Made by a program: the position numbers and the translations under genes. A model generated the notes under the pieces. It was not told the origin of the DNA and did not search any database. It saw only the letters and a list, made by a program, of their open reading frames with translations. From JANLSO01 sp031362405 (GTDB taxonomy: Bacteria; Actinomycetota; Thermoleophilia; Miltoncostaeales; Miltoncostaeaceae), in assembly GCA_031362405.1 (NCBI GenBank), contig JANLSO010000023.1:1-5566 (forward strand): a stretch of DNA of 5,566 bases. Reading direction: 5' to 3'. Positions 1 to 5,566 of the stretch are shown here, one piece after another; position 1 is the first letter of the stretch; every line of letters starts with the position of its first letter.

Positions 1-109
1 GCCGCCCCCCCGGGCGCGGTCTCGGGGGCTATCGCCTCCTCGGTCTTTTTCCTGTGCGGGCGAACAGCCCGGCCCCCGACCCGATCAACGCTCCGCAAAA
101 GGAACCACC
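1..109. other. Upstream intergenic stretch with weak hairpin and T-run
   Basis: No gene is supported here. GCCCCC at 4-9 can pair with GGGGGC at 24-29, and a run of five T lies at 46-50. This could be the remains of a terminator for a gene left of the window, but stem and T-run are 16 bases apart, so the case is weak. The frame of the next gene happens to stay open through this stretch with no ATG, GTG or TTG in it, as expected by chance at this GC content. No convincing -10 or -35 pair was seen for the small gene that follows. Confidence 0.3.
97..104 (+). promoter_or_regulatory. Ribosome binding site of the small heptad-repeat gene
   Basis: AAAAGGAA lies here. AAGGA ends 6 bases before the ATG at 110, a normal Shine-Dalgarno distance. 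It decides the start, because no other start codon exists in this frame upstream in the window. Confidence 0.6.
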
Positions 110-283
110 ATGTCCCAGGCCACGCTCGATACCAACCACGACATCCTGGTCGGCAACGCCGATGTCATCTCCGGTAACGCGGCAAAGCTGGATTCCAACC
201 ACGAACTGCTGGCCGGAAATGCGTCAATGCTCGCCCAGATCGCCGCATCCATCGAGAAGATCGCACTGAAGATCGGCGCCTGA
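110..283 (+). CDS. Unrecognised 57-residue Asn-heptad repeat protein
   Basis: I do not recognise this family. The ATG has a good ribosome binding site, and about 81% of third codon positions are G or C, which supports a real gene. From residue 6 the protein falls into seven heptads plus a short tail. The first position is always Leu or Ile (6, 13, 20, 27, 34, 41, 48, 55). The fourth position is Asn in five heptads in a row (9, 16, 23, 30, 37) and then Ile (44, 51). Residues 6-26 and 27-47 are a tandem duplication, 10 of 21 identical, sharing NH(D/E)(I/L)L and GNA. There is no Cys, Trp, Tyr, Phe, Pro or Arg, no signal peptide and no membrane segment; the protein is mildly acidic. The pattern resembles an oligomeric coiled coil with Asn at core d positions, but Gly at 15, 22 and 36 is unfavourable for helix, so a beta-repeat fold remains possible. 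A palindrome separates it from the nitrate genes, so co-transcription is uncertain. Function unknown. Confidence 0.72.
   Translation: MSQATLDTNHDILVGNADVISGNAAKLDSNHELLAGNASMLAQIAASIEKIALKIGA
125..250 (+). repeat. Tandem 63-bp coding duplication inside the small gene
   Basis: Two 63-bp units, 125-187 and 188-250, encode the two 21-residue halves of the small protein. Over the first 36 bases of each unit 27 match, and six of the nine mismatches are at third codon positions. That bias suggests an old duplication kept under protein-level selection. The similarity fades in the last third of the unit, where Asn changes to Ile at the d position. Confidence 0.6.
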
Positions 284-327
284 GCGCCGGACGCCTACGG
301 GAAACCTCTTCCCCGCGGGCGGGGCGA

Positions 328-362
328 TGTCACCAACCGGTGCCCGGCACCGGTTAGTGACA
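328..362. repeat. Palindrome with CGGTGCC-N-GGCACCG core, copy 1
   Basis: Arms 328-344 and 346-362 are reverse complements over 17 bp with one mismatch (334 against 356), centred on 345. A smaller GC hairpin, CCCCGC/GCGGGG, sits just before it at 311-324. The position, 45 bases after the small gene and about 90 before the nitrate reductase, would suit a terminator, but no T-run follows on the plus strand. The core is shared with the palindrome after nirD (338-352 matches 5514-5528 at 14 of 15 bases, differing only at the centre). It may therefore belong to a dispersed REP-like family instead. Confidence 0.75.
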
Positions 363-364
363 CG

Positions 365-423
365 TCTTCGGATGATTGACCCGGACCGGACCGCCCGAAG
401 ATCGGACGGTGGCTCCGAAGATC
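365..423. promoter_or_regulatory. Candidate operator: repeated CCGAAGA motif
   Basis: CCGAAGATC occurs at 395-403 and again at 415-423, exactly 20 bp apart (about two helical turns). A reverse-strand copy of CCGAAGA lies at 365-371. The 415-423 copy covers the place where a -35 box for the TAGCAT at 441 would be, and no good -35 is visible there. This fits an activator site that replaces the -35 box in front of the nitrate operon. The binding protein is not known, and a nine-base repeat in GC-rich DNA could be chance. Confidence 0.35.
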
Positions 424-440
424 CGCACGGGGGCGGCTCT

Positions 441-446
441 TAGCAT
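441..446 (+). promoter_or_regulatory. Possible -10 box of the nitrate operon
   Basis: TAGCAT fits the TANNNT pattern of actinobacterial -10 boxes. It ends 7 bases before the GTG at 454, so transcription would begin at or next to the start codon. This would explain why that GTG has no Shine-Dalgarno sequence: the mRNA would be leaderless. No matching -35 box is seen. Confidence 0.4.
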
Positions 447-453
447 CGGGCCG

Positions 454-2640
454 GTGACCACTCGCACACCACGCGCTCCCCTCTTCGGCCGCCGCCGCGT
501 CCCCGAGCCGGCACCGGTACCGCACCGTGAGGTCGGAACAGCGACCCACTGCCCCTACTGTGCGCTGCAGTGCGGGATGACCGTCGTCGTCGCCGCCGAA
601 GGCGGAGGCGACCCGACCATTGCGGCGCGCGAGTTCCCCACAAACGCAGGTGGCCTGTGCCGCAAGGGATGGACCTCCGCGACGCTCCTTCGTCACCCGG
701 AGCGGCTGACGACCCCGCTCATGCGTGTCGGTCGCGGCGGCCCACTCGCACCGACCACATGGTCGAAGGCGATTGCGCGGACGGCGCAGGCGTTCGTCGC
801 GGCGCAGCGCACGCACGGGCCCGAGGCCGCCGGGGTGTTCGGCGGCGGCGGTCTCACGAACGAAAAGGCCTACCTGCTCGGAAAGTTCGCCCGTATCGGC
901 CTGCGGACGCCGTCGATCGATTACAACGGCCGGTTTTGCATGTCGTCGGCCGCGGCGGCGGGAACGCGGGCCTTCGGGCTCGACCGAGGGCTGCCCTTCC
1001 CGCTGGATGACATTCCCCTCGCCGATGTCGTGGTTTTGGTGGGCGCCAATCCAGCCGAGACAATGCCGCCGATCATGCGGTTCTTCGACGAGCAGCGCCG
1101 CCGGGGGGGACGCCTGATCGTGATCGACCCACGGGTGACGGCCACGGCGCGCGCGGCAGACGTTCATCTCGGCCTCGAGCCGGGCACCGACATGGCCCTG
1201 GCCAACGGTCTTCTGCACATCCTGGTGCGCGAGCGAATGATCGATCGCGACTACATCCACGCCCGCACGAGCGGCTTCGGAGCGGTGCTGCAGAGCGTCG
1301 CGACGTACTGGCCCGACCGCGTCGAGCGGACGACCGGGGTGCCGGCCGAAGACATCCGCCGGGCGGCCCTGATGCTCGGTGAGGCCCGCACCGCGATGGT
1401 GCTGACGGCCCGCGGCTCCGAGCAACATTCCACGGGCACCGAGACGGTGCTCGCCTTCATCAACCTCATGCTCGCGCTCGGCCAGGTGGGGCGGCGCGGC
1501 GGCGGCTACGGCTGCCTGACTGGCCAGGGCAATGGTCAAGGCGGGCGCGAGCACGGTCAGAAGGCCGATCAGCTCCCCGGCTATCGACGCATCGACGACC
1601 CGGCCGCGCGTGAGCACGTGGCCGGGGTGTGGGGGGTCGATGCCGACGAGCTGCCCGGCCCGGGTCTGTCGGCGTACGAGATGCTCGACCGACTCGGGAC
1701 TTCCGGCGGCGTTCGGGCGCTCATGGTGATGGGGTCGAACCCGGTCGTCTCGGCGCCCCGCGCCGGACACATCGAGGAGCGCTTCGACGCGCTGGACTTC
1801 CTGGCGGTGGCCGATCCGTTTCTGTCAGAGACGGCCGCCCGGGCGGATGTCGGGTTCCCCTCGACCCAGTGGGCCGAGGAGGACGGCACCATGACCAACC
1901 TCGAGGGTCGGGTGCTCTGGCGCCGTCGGGCCGTCGCGCCGCCCGAGGGTGTGCGCAGCGACGCCGAGATCATCGTCGGGCTGGCCGCTTCGCTCGGGCG
2001 CGGTGCGCTGTTTCCGACCGCCGAGCCCCGGGAGATCTTCGACGAGCTACGCCGCGCGAGCGCGGGCGGCCCGGCTGACTACTCGGGGATCACCTACGAA
2101 CGCATCGCCGCCGAGGACGGTGTCTTCTGGCCGTGTCCATCGCAGGACCACCCCGGCACACCGCGGATGTTCAGTGACCGGTTCGCCACCCCCGATGGCC
2201 GAGCCCGGTTTCACGCCGTGACCCACACGGCGGCGGCAGAAGAGCCCGATCAGGAGTTCCCGATGCACCTCACCACCGGCCGTGTGATGGGCCACTACCA
2301 GTCGGGCACCCAGACACGCAGGGTAGATGAGCTCCTCGCCGATTCCCCCGAGGCGTTCGTCGAGATCAACCCGATGATGGCGCGCCTTTTCGGCATCGCC
2401 GAAGGGGCGCTGGTCACCCTGGAAAGCCGCCGCGGAACCGCGACCGCGCGTGCTCGCCTGGTCACGACGATCCGCCACGACACCCTGTTCATGCCCTTTC
2501 ACTGGGCCGGGGAGGGCCGGGTGAATCTGCTGACCAACCCTGCTCTCGACCCGTACTCACGGATGCCCGAGTTCAAGACCTGCGCCGTGCGCATCGCCCC
2601 TGCACCCTCGAACGCCACCCCCCAAGGAGGCATCACGTGA
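454..2640 (+). CDS. nasC: Assimilatory nitrate reductase, molybdopterin catalytic subunit
   Basis: It reduces nitrate to nitrite in the cytoplasm using Mo-bis-MGD and one [4Fe-4S] cluster. Counting from the GTG (728 residues), Cys33-x2-Cys36-x3-Cys40 and Cys69 bind the cluster. Cys162, in the NGRFCMSS motif, is the expected Mo ligand of the Nas/Nap/NarB group. GQGNGQGGREHGQKADQLPG at about 357-376 is typical of assimilatory nitrate reductases. The C-terminal dinucleotide-binding domain starts near 605 with TTGR and YQSGTQTRR. There is no C-terminal BFD-type [2Fe-2S] domain as in Klebsiella NasA, so the architecture is closer to NarB/NasC, and the electron donor is not in this window. There is no hydrophobic signal segment. 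The start is uncertain: TTG 376 and GTG 409 are in frame, but GTG 454 lies 7 bases after a -10-like box. The gene overlaps nirB by 4 bp. The symbol narB or nasA would also be defensible. Confidence 0.93.
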   Translation: MTTRTPRAPLFGRRRVPEPAPVPHREVGTATHCPYCALQCGMTVVVAAEGGGDPTIAAREFPTNAGGLCRKGWTSATLLRHPERLTTPLMRVGRGGPLAPTTWSKAIARTAQAFVAAQRTHGPEAAGVFGGGGLTNEKAYLLGKFARIGLRTPSIDYNGRFCMSSAAAAGTRAFGLDRGLPFPLDDIPLADVVVLVGANPAETMPPIMRFFDEQRRRGGRLIVIDPRVTATARAADVHLGLEPGTDMALANGLLHILVRERMIDRDYIHARTSGFGAVLQSVATYWPDRVERTTGVPAEDIRRAALMLGEARTAMVLTARGSEQHSTGTETVLAFINLMLALGQVGRRGGGYGCLTGQGNGQGGREHGQKADQLPGYRRIDDPAAREHVAGVWGVDADELPGPGLSAYEMLDRLGTSGGVRALMVMGSNPVVSAPRAGHIEERFDALDFLAVADPFLSETAARADVGFPSTQWAEEDGTMTNLEGRVLWRRRAVAPPEGVRSDAEIIVGLAASLGRGALFPTAEPREIFDELRRASAGGPADYSGITYERIAAEDGVFWPCPSQDHPGTPRMFSDRFATPDGRARFHAVTHTAAAEEPDQEFPMHLTTGRVMGHYQSGTQTRRVDELLADSPEAFVEINPMMARLFGIAEGALVTLESRRGTATARARLVTTIRHDTLFMPFHWAGEGRVNLLTNPALDPYSRMPEFKTCAVRIAPAPSNATPQGGIT
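2624..2630 (+). promoter_or_regulatory. Strong ribosome binding site of nirB
   Basis: AAGGAGG is a full Shine-Dalgarno match ending 6 bases before the GTG at 2637, inside the 3' end of the nitrate reductase gene. It fixes the nirB start and is the strongest such site in the window, suggesting that nirB is translated well and not only by coupling. Confidence 0.85.
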
Positions 2641-5126
2641 CGACCACCCAGTTGGGATACGCCCTCTCCGCCGACACCTCGGTCGAGACTCGACGGCGCC
2701 TCGTGGTGATCGGCAACGGCATGGCCGGCGCGCGCACCGTCGAGGAGATCCTCGCCCGTGGTGGCGGTGAGCAGTTCGCCATCACCGTCTTCGGCGACGA
2801 GCCGTACGGCAACTACAACCGGATCCTGCTGTCAGGGGTGCTCGCGGGCGAGTCTGACCCCACCGACATCTTCATCAACCCGCTCGATTGGTACACCGAG
2901 AACAACATCGAGTTGCGTGCCGGGGTGCGCGTGACCCACGTCGACCGCGAGGCGCACCTCGTCTACGGCGACGACGACACGCAGATCGCCTACGACAAAC
3001 TGATCTACGCGACCGGCAGCCGCCCGTTCGTGCCGCCGATCGAGGGCTTGAAGGACGCCTTCGGACCGCGCGAGGGCGTGTTCGTGTTCCGCACCCTCGA
3101 CGACTGCAACGCGATCACCAGCTACGCGACCGGGTGCCGCCGGGCCGCCGTGATCGGCGGCGGTTTGCTCGGGTTGGAGGCGGCCCGAGGGCTTTTGACC
3201 CACGGGGTGGAGGTCCACGTGGTCGAGGCCGCCCCGCACTTGATGTTCCAGCAGCTCGACGCCAACGGTGGGCGGATCCTGGCCCGGACCCTCCGCGAGA
3301 TGGGGATCGGAGTTCACACGGCCAGCGCGACGGCCGCGGTCACCGGCGATGACCGCATCACGGGTCTTCAGTTCAAAGACGGCGCCCATCTGGAGTGCGA
3401 CATGGTCGTGGTGGCGGCCGGCATCCGGCCGAACTCCCAACTTGCGAGCGACATCGGTCTGGCGGTCGGGCGCGCGGTGGTCGTCGACGACCAGATGCTC
3501 ACCGACGATCCCGACATCTACGCGGTCGGCGAATGCGCCCAGCACCGCGACCAGGTCTACGGCCTCGTGGCACCTTTGTGGGAGCAGGCCGAAGTCCTGG
3601 CCGATCACATCACCGGCGCCAACGAGACCTCGGCCTATGAGGGATCGAAGCTCGCGACGAAGCTGAAGGTCATGGGGGTCGAACTCGCGGTAATGGGCCT
3701 CAAGGAGCCCGAGTCCGACGAGGACGAGGTGCTGCAATTCAGCGAACCGTCGAAGGGCATCTACAAGTCGGTGATCATCCGCGACGGGCGTCTCGTCGGC
3801 GCGACGTTGCTCGGAGACGTCAGCAAGGTGTCGTTCCTGACCCAGGCCTTCGACAAGGGCACGCTGCTTCCCGAAGACCGCAAGGAGCTGATGTTCGATC
3901 TCGGCGCCGCGCCCGCGGAGGTGTCGATCGCCGATATGCCCGACAGCGACCAGATCTGTAACTGCAACGGGGTCAGCAAGGGCGACATCGTCGGCTGCTG
4001 CGCCGGGGGCGCCACGAGCGTCACCGCCGTGATGAAGGGCACTCGCGCCGGCACCGGCTGCGGATCGTGCAGGATCCAGGTGGCGCAGATCGTCGAGTGG
4101 GCCGCGGGTGGAGAACTCGTCGAAGACCCGTCGGCGCACTACTACGTGCCGGGGGTGCCGTATCCGAAGGCGGATCTGGTCGAGGAGATCACGCGCCGTG
4201 ATCTGCGCTCGGTGTCAGACGTCTTCAACGCTCTCTCAGATGGCCGCGACGACCCGGCCAGCAAGATGGGCCTCACCTCGCTGCTGCGCACCATTTGGGG
4301 CGTCGACGAACTCGGCGATGAACGCGACGCTCGCTACATCAACGACCGCGTACACGCGAACATCCAGAAGGACGGCACGTTCTCGGTGGTCCCCGGTATC
4401 AGCGGGGGCGTGACCTCCGCCGATCAGCTGCGCCGGATCGCCGACGTGGCCGACAAGTACGAGGTCCCGATGATCAAGATCACCGGCGGGCAACGGATCG
4501 ACCTACTCGGGATCGCGAAGGACGATCTGCCCGGCATGTGGAAGGACCTCGGGATGCGATCCGGCCACGCCTACGGGAAGTCGTTCCGTACGGTCAAGTC
4601 GTGCGTCGGCACCCAGTTCTGCCGCTTCGGCGTCGGCGACGCCGTGACGCTGGGTGTGGAGATCGAGGAGCGCTTCAAGGGGTTGGAAGCCCCCGCCAAG
4701 CTGAAGCTGGCCACGGCGGGGTGCCCGCGAAACTGCTCGGAGGCGATGGTCAAGGACATCGGCGCCGTCGCCATCGAGGGGGGCCGCTGGGAGATCTACA
4801 TCGGCGGGGCGGCGGGCGCCCATGTGCGTAAAGGCGATGTCCTTGCCACCGTCGACTCCCACGAGGAGGTGCTTCTGATCACCGGCAGGTTCATCCAGTA
4901 CTACCGTGAGAACGCCCGCTGGCTCGAGCGCACCTACGCGTTCGTGCCGCGCGTCGGGCTCGAGGAGCTCAAGGCGATCGTGATTGACGACCGCGACGGC
5001 ATCGCCGCACGCCTCGACGCCGCGATCCAGGCCTCGATCGACGACTACGTCGAGCCCTGGCAGACCGAGGCCGCCGCCCCCGCGACGGCCAACCAGTTCG
5101 CCGCCCCGATCGCGGTGGCTCCGTGA
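2637..5126 (+). CDS. nirB: Assimilatory NAD(P)H nitrite reductase, large subunit
   Basis: It reduces nitrite to ammonium with six electrons from NAD(P)H in the cytoplasm. The 829 residues are about the usual NirB length. In order: an FAD-binding Rossmann motif VIGNGMAG near 24-31; a second nucleotide-binding motif GGGLLG at 174-179, with Glu197 at the end of the next strand, which favours NADH over NADPH; a BFD-type [2Fe-2S] domain with Cys441-x-Cys443 and Cys475-x2-Cys478; a ferredoxin-like half domain near 575-640; and the [4Fe-4S]-siroheme site with Cys656-x5-Cys662 and Cys696-x3-Cys700. All cofactor ligands are present. The last 20 or so residues are an Ala/Pro-rich tail. The GTG start overlaps the previous stop codon (GTGA) and has a strong ribosome binding site. 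nirD follows with the same 4-bp overlap, so the three genes form one operon. Siroheme synthesis genes are not in the window. Confidence 0.97.
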   Translation: MTTTQLGYALSADTSVETRRRLVVIGNGMAGARTVEEILARGGGEQFAITVFGDEPYGNYNRILLSGVLAGESDPTDIFINPLDWYTENNIELRAGVRVTHVDREAHLVYGDDDTQIAYDKLIYATGSRPFVPPIEGLKDAFGPREGVFVFRTLDDCNAITSYATGCRRAAVIGGGLLGLEAARGLLTHGVEVHVVEAAPHLMFQQLDANGGRILARTLREMGIGVHTASATAAVTGDDRITGLQFKDGAHLECDMVVVAAGIRPNSQLASDIGLAVGRAVVVDDQMLTDDPDIYAVGECAQHRDQVYGLVAPLWEQAEVLADHITGANETSAYEGSKLATKLKVMGVELAVMGLKEPESDEDEVLQFSEPSKGIYKSVIIRDGRLVGATLLGDVSKVSFLTQAFDKGTLLPEDRKELMFDLGAAPAEVSIADMPDSDQICNCNGVSKGDIVGCCAGGATSVTAVMKGTRAGTGCGSCRIQVAQIVEWAAGGELVEDPSAHYYVPGVPYPKADLVEEITRRDLRSVSDVFNALSDGRDDPASKMGLTSLLRTIWGVDELGDERDARYINDRVHANIQKDGTFSVVPGISGGVTSADQLRRIADVADKYEVPMIKITGGQRIDLLGIAKDDLPGMWKDLGMRSGHAYGKSFRTVKSCVGTQFCRFGVGDAVTLGVEIEERFKGLEAPAKLKLATAGCPRNCSEAMVKDIGAVAIEGGRWEIYIGGAAGAHVRKGDVLATVDSHEEVLLITGRFIQYYRENARWLERTYAFVPRVGLEELKAIVIDDRDGIAARLDAAIQASIDDYVEPWQTEAAAPATANQFAAPIAVAP

Positions 5127-5467
5127 GCCCGACCCAAAGCGTGACCGAGCATCAGCTGGGGCCGATCGATCAGATCGCTGTGGGGGAGGGGCGCGAGTTC
5201 ACCGTCGCGGGCCTGCGCATCGCCGTGTTCCGCCTTCGCGGCGGCGGCATCGCCGCGACCCAGGGGCGGTGTCCCCACCGCGACGGTCCCCTCGCGGACG
5301 GGCTCGTCGGGATGAACTCGATCGTCTGCCCGCTTCACAACTGGAAGTTCGCGCTGGCCACGGGAGCCGCCGAGGTAGGTGACTGCGACATCACGACGTA
5401 CCCGGCCCGCATCGACCACGCCGGCAACGCCCTCGTCGCCCTTCCACATCTGGTCAGGCCCGAGTAG
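5123..5467 (+). CDS. nirD: Nitrite reductase small subunit, Rieske type
   Basis: This 114-residue partner of NirB is one Rieske-like domain. Cys50-Pro-His52 and Cys69-x2-His72 are the four ligands of a Rieske [2Fe-2S] cluster, in CPHRDGPL and CPLHNWKF. Ligands are complete here, whereas the E. coli NirD fold has lost them, so this subunit probably carries a cluster and may take part in electron transfer. The GTG start overlaps the nirB stop in a GTGA, with only a weak GGTGG upstream (5114-5118), so translation is probably coupled to nirB. A ferredoxin subunit of a Rieske oxygenase would share these motifs, but the position after nirB settles the call. There is no signal peptide. It is the last gene seen in the operon. 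Confidence 0.95.
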   Translation: MSPTQSVTEHQLGPIDQIAVGEGREFTVAGLRIAVFRLRGGGIAATQGRCPHRDGPLADGLVGMNSIVCPLHNWKFALATGAAEVGDCDITTYPARIDHAGNALVALPHLVRPE

Positions 5468-5500
5468 CCGCTTGGACACTTTTCTCGGCCGCTGAACACC

Positions 5501-5541
5501 GCGACGCACAGAGCGGTGCCAGGCACCGATCTGTGCGTCGC
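5501..5541. repeat. Palindrome with CGGTGCC-N-GGCACCG core, copy 2
   Basis: Arms 5501-5520 and 5522-5541 are reverse complements over 20 bp with one mismatch (5513 against 5529), centred on 5521. It starts 33 bases after the nirD stop and could end the operon transcript, though no T-run follows. Its 15-base centre matches that of the palindrome at 328-362 at all but the middle base, while the outer stems (GCGACGCACAGA here, TGTCACCAAC there) are unrelated. A shared centre with different but still self-complementary flanks points to a family of repeated palindromes, not to two unrelated terminators. Confidence 0.75.
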
Positions 5542-5566
5542 TACGGCCACGGGCGACGTGGACGCG

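Noticed and set aside
4..50. Rho-independent terminator at the left edge
   Set aside because: The six-base stem has a long loop and lies 16 bases from the T-run, so it does not form a convincing terminator.
54..269. Plus-strand open frame overlapping the small heptad gene in another frame
   Set aside because: The product is Pro/Ser/Arg-rich without motifs, starts at GTG without a ribosome binding site, and overlaps the better-supported ATG gene at 110.
329..361. GlnR-type nitrogen box around GTCAC/GTGAC
   Set aside because: The GTnAC halves belong to the palindrome, and the required GAAAC partners at 6-base spacing are missing.
376..453. N-terminal extension of the nitrate reductase from TTG 376 or GTG 409
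   Set aside because: No ribosome binding site precedes either codon, the extra residues match nothing in the family as far as I can see, and the stretch looks like a promoter region. It is not excluded.
475..520. Possible twin-arginine signal (FGRRR) near the nitrate reductase N-terminus
   Set aside because: No hydrophobic segment follows the arginines; the next residues are PEPAPVPHRE. The protein has assimilatory, cytoplasmic-type motifs.
295..1770. Long minus-strand open frame (491 codons) opposite the nitrate reductase gene
   Set aside because: It is antisense to a gene with clear cofactor motifs. Its Arg/Gly/His/Ala-rich product is typical of reverse frames in high-GC DNA, and it has no recognisable motif.
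2832..4139. Long minus-strand open frame (435 codons) opposite nirB
   Set aside because: Same pattern: a low-complexity shadow of the nirB reading frame with no recognisable domain.

Overview
The window carries a compact nitrate-to-ammonium assimilation operon from a high-GC bacterium, with one unrecognised small gene upstream. High GC, strong G/C preference at third codon positions, GTG starts, GTGA gene overlaps and a possible leaderless start suggest an actinobacterium (Actinomycetota). The genus cannot be told from this sequence.

Layout: positions 1-109 hold no recognisable gene, only a weak hairpin and T-run and then the ribosome binding site of the next gene. Positions 110-283 encode a 57-residue protein built of seven heptads plus a short tail. 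Five successive heptads have Asn at the same position, and the protein contains a 21-residue internal duplication. A 17-bp-stem palindrome follows at 328-362. A short control region (363-453) holds three copies of CCGAAGA and a -10-like TAGCAT. The operon then runs as assimilatory nitrate reductase (454-2640), NADH-type nitrite reductase large subunit nirB (2637-5126) and Rieske-type small subunit nirD (5123-5467). Successive genes overlap by 4 bp. A second palindrome (5501-5541) lies after nirD and shares the core CGGTGCC-N-GGCACCG with the first.

How the genes work together: the molybdopterin enzyme reduces nitrate to nitrite in the cytoplasm. NirB (FAD, [2Fe-2S], [4Fe-4S]-siroheme) with NirD reduces nitrite to ammonium using NAD(P)H. 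The window holds no nitrate transporter, siroheme or molybdenum-cofactor gene, regulator, or dedicated electron donor for the nitrate reductase.

The operon enzymes are ordinary. The least explained parts are the small Asn-heptad protein, the pair of related palindromes flanking the operon, and the repeated motif in the control region.
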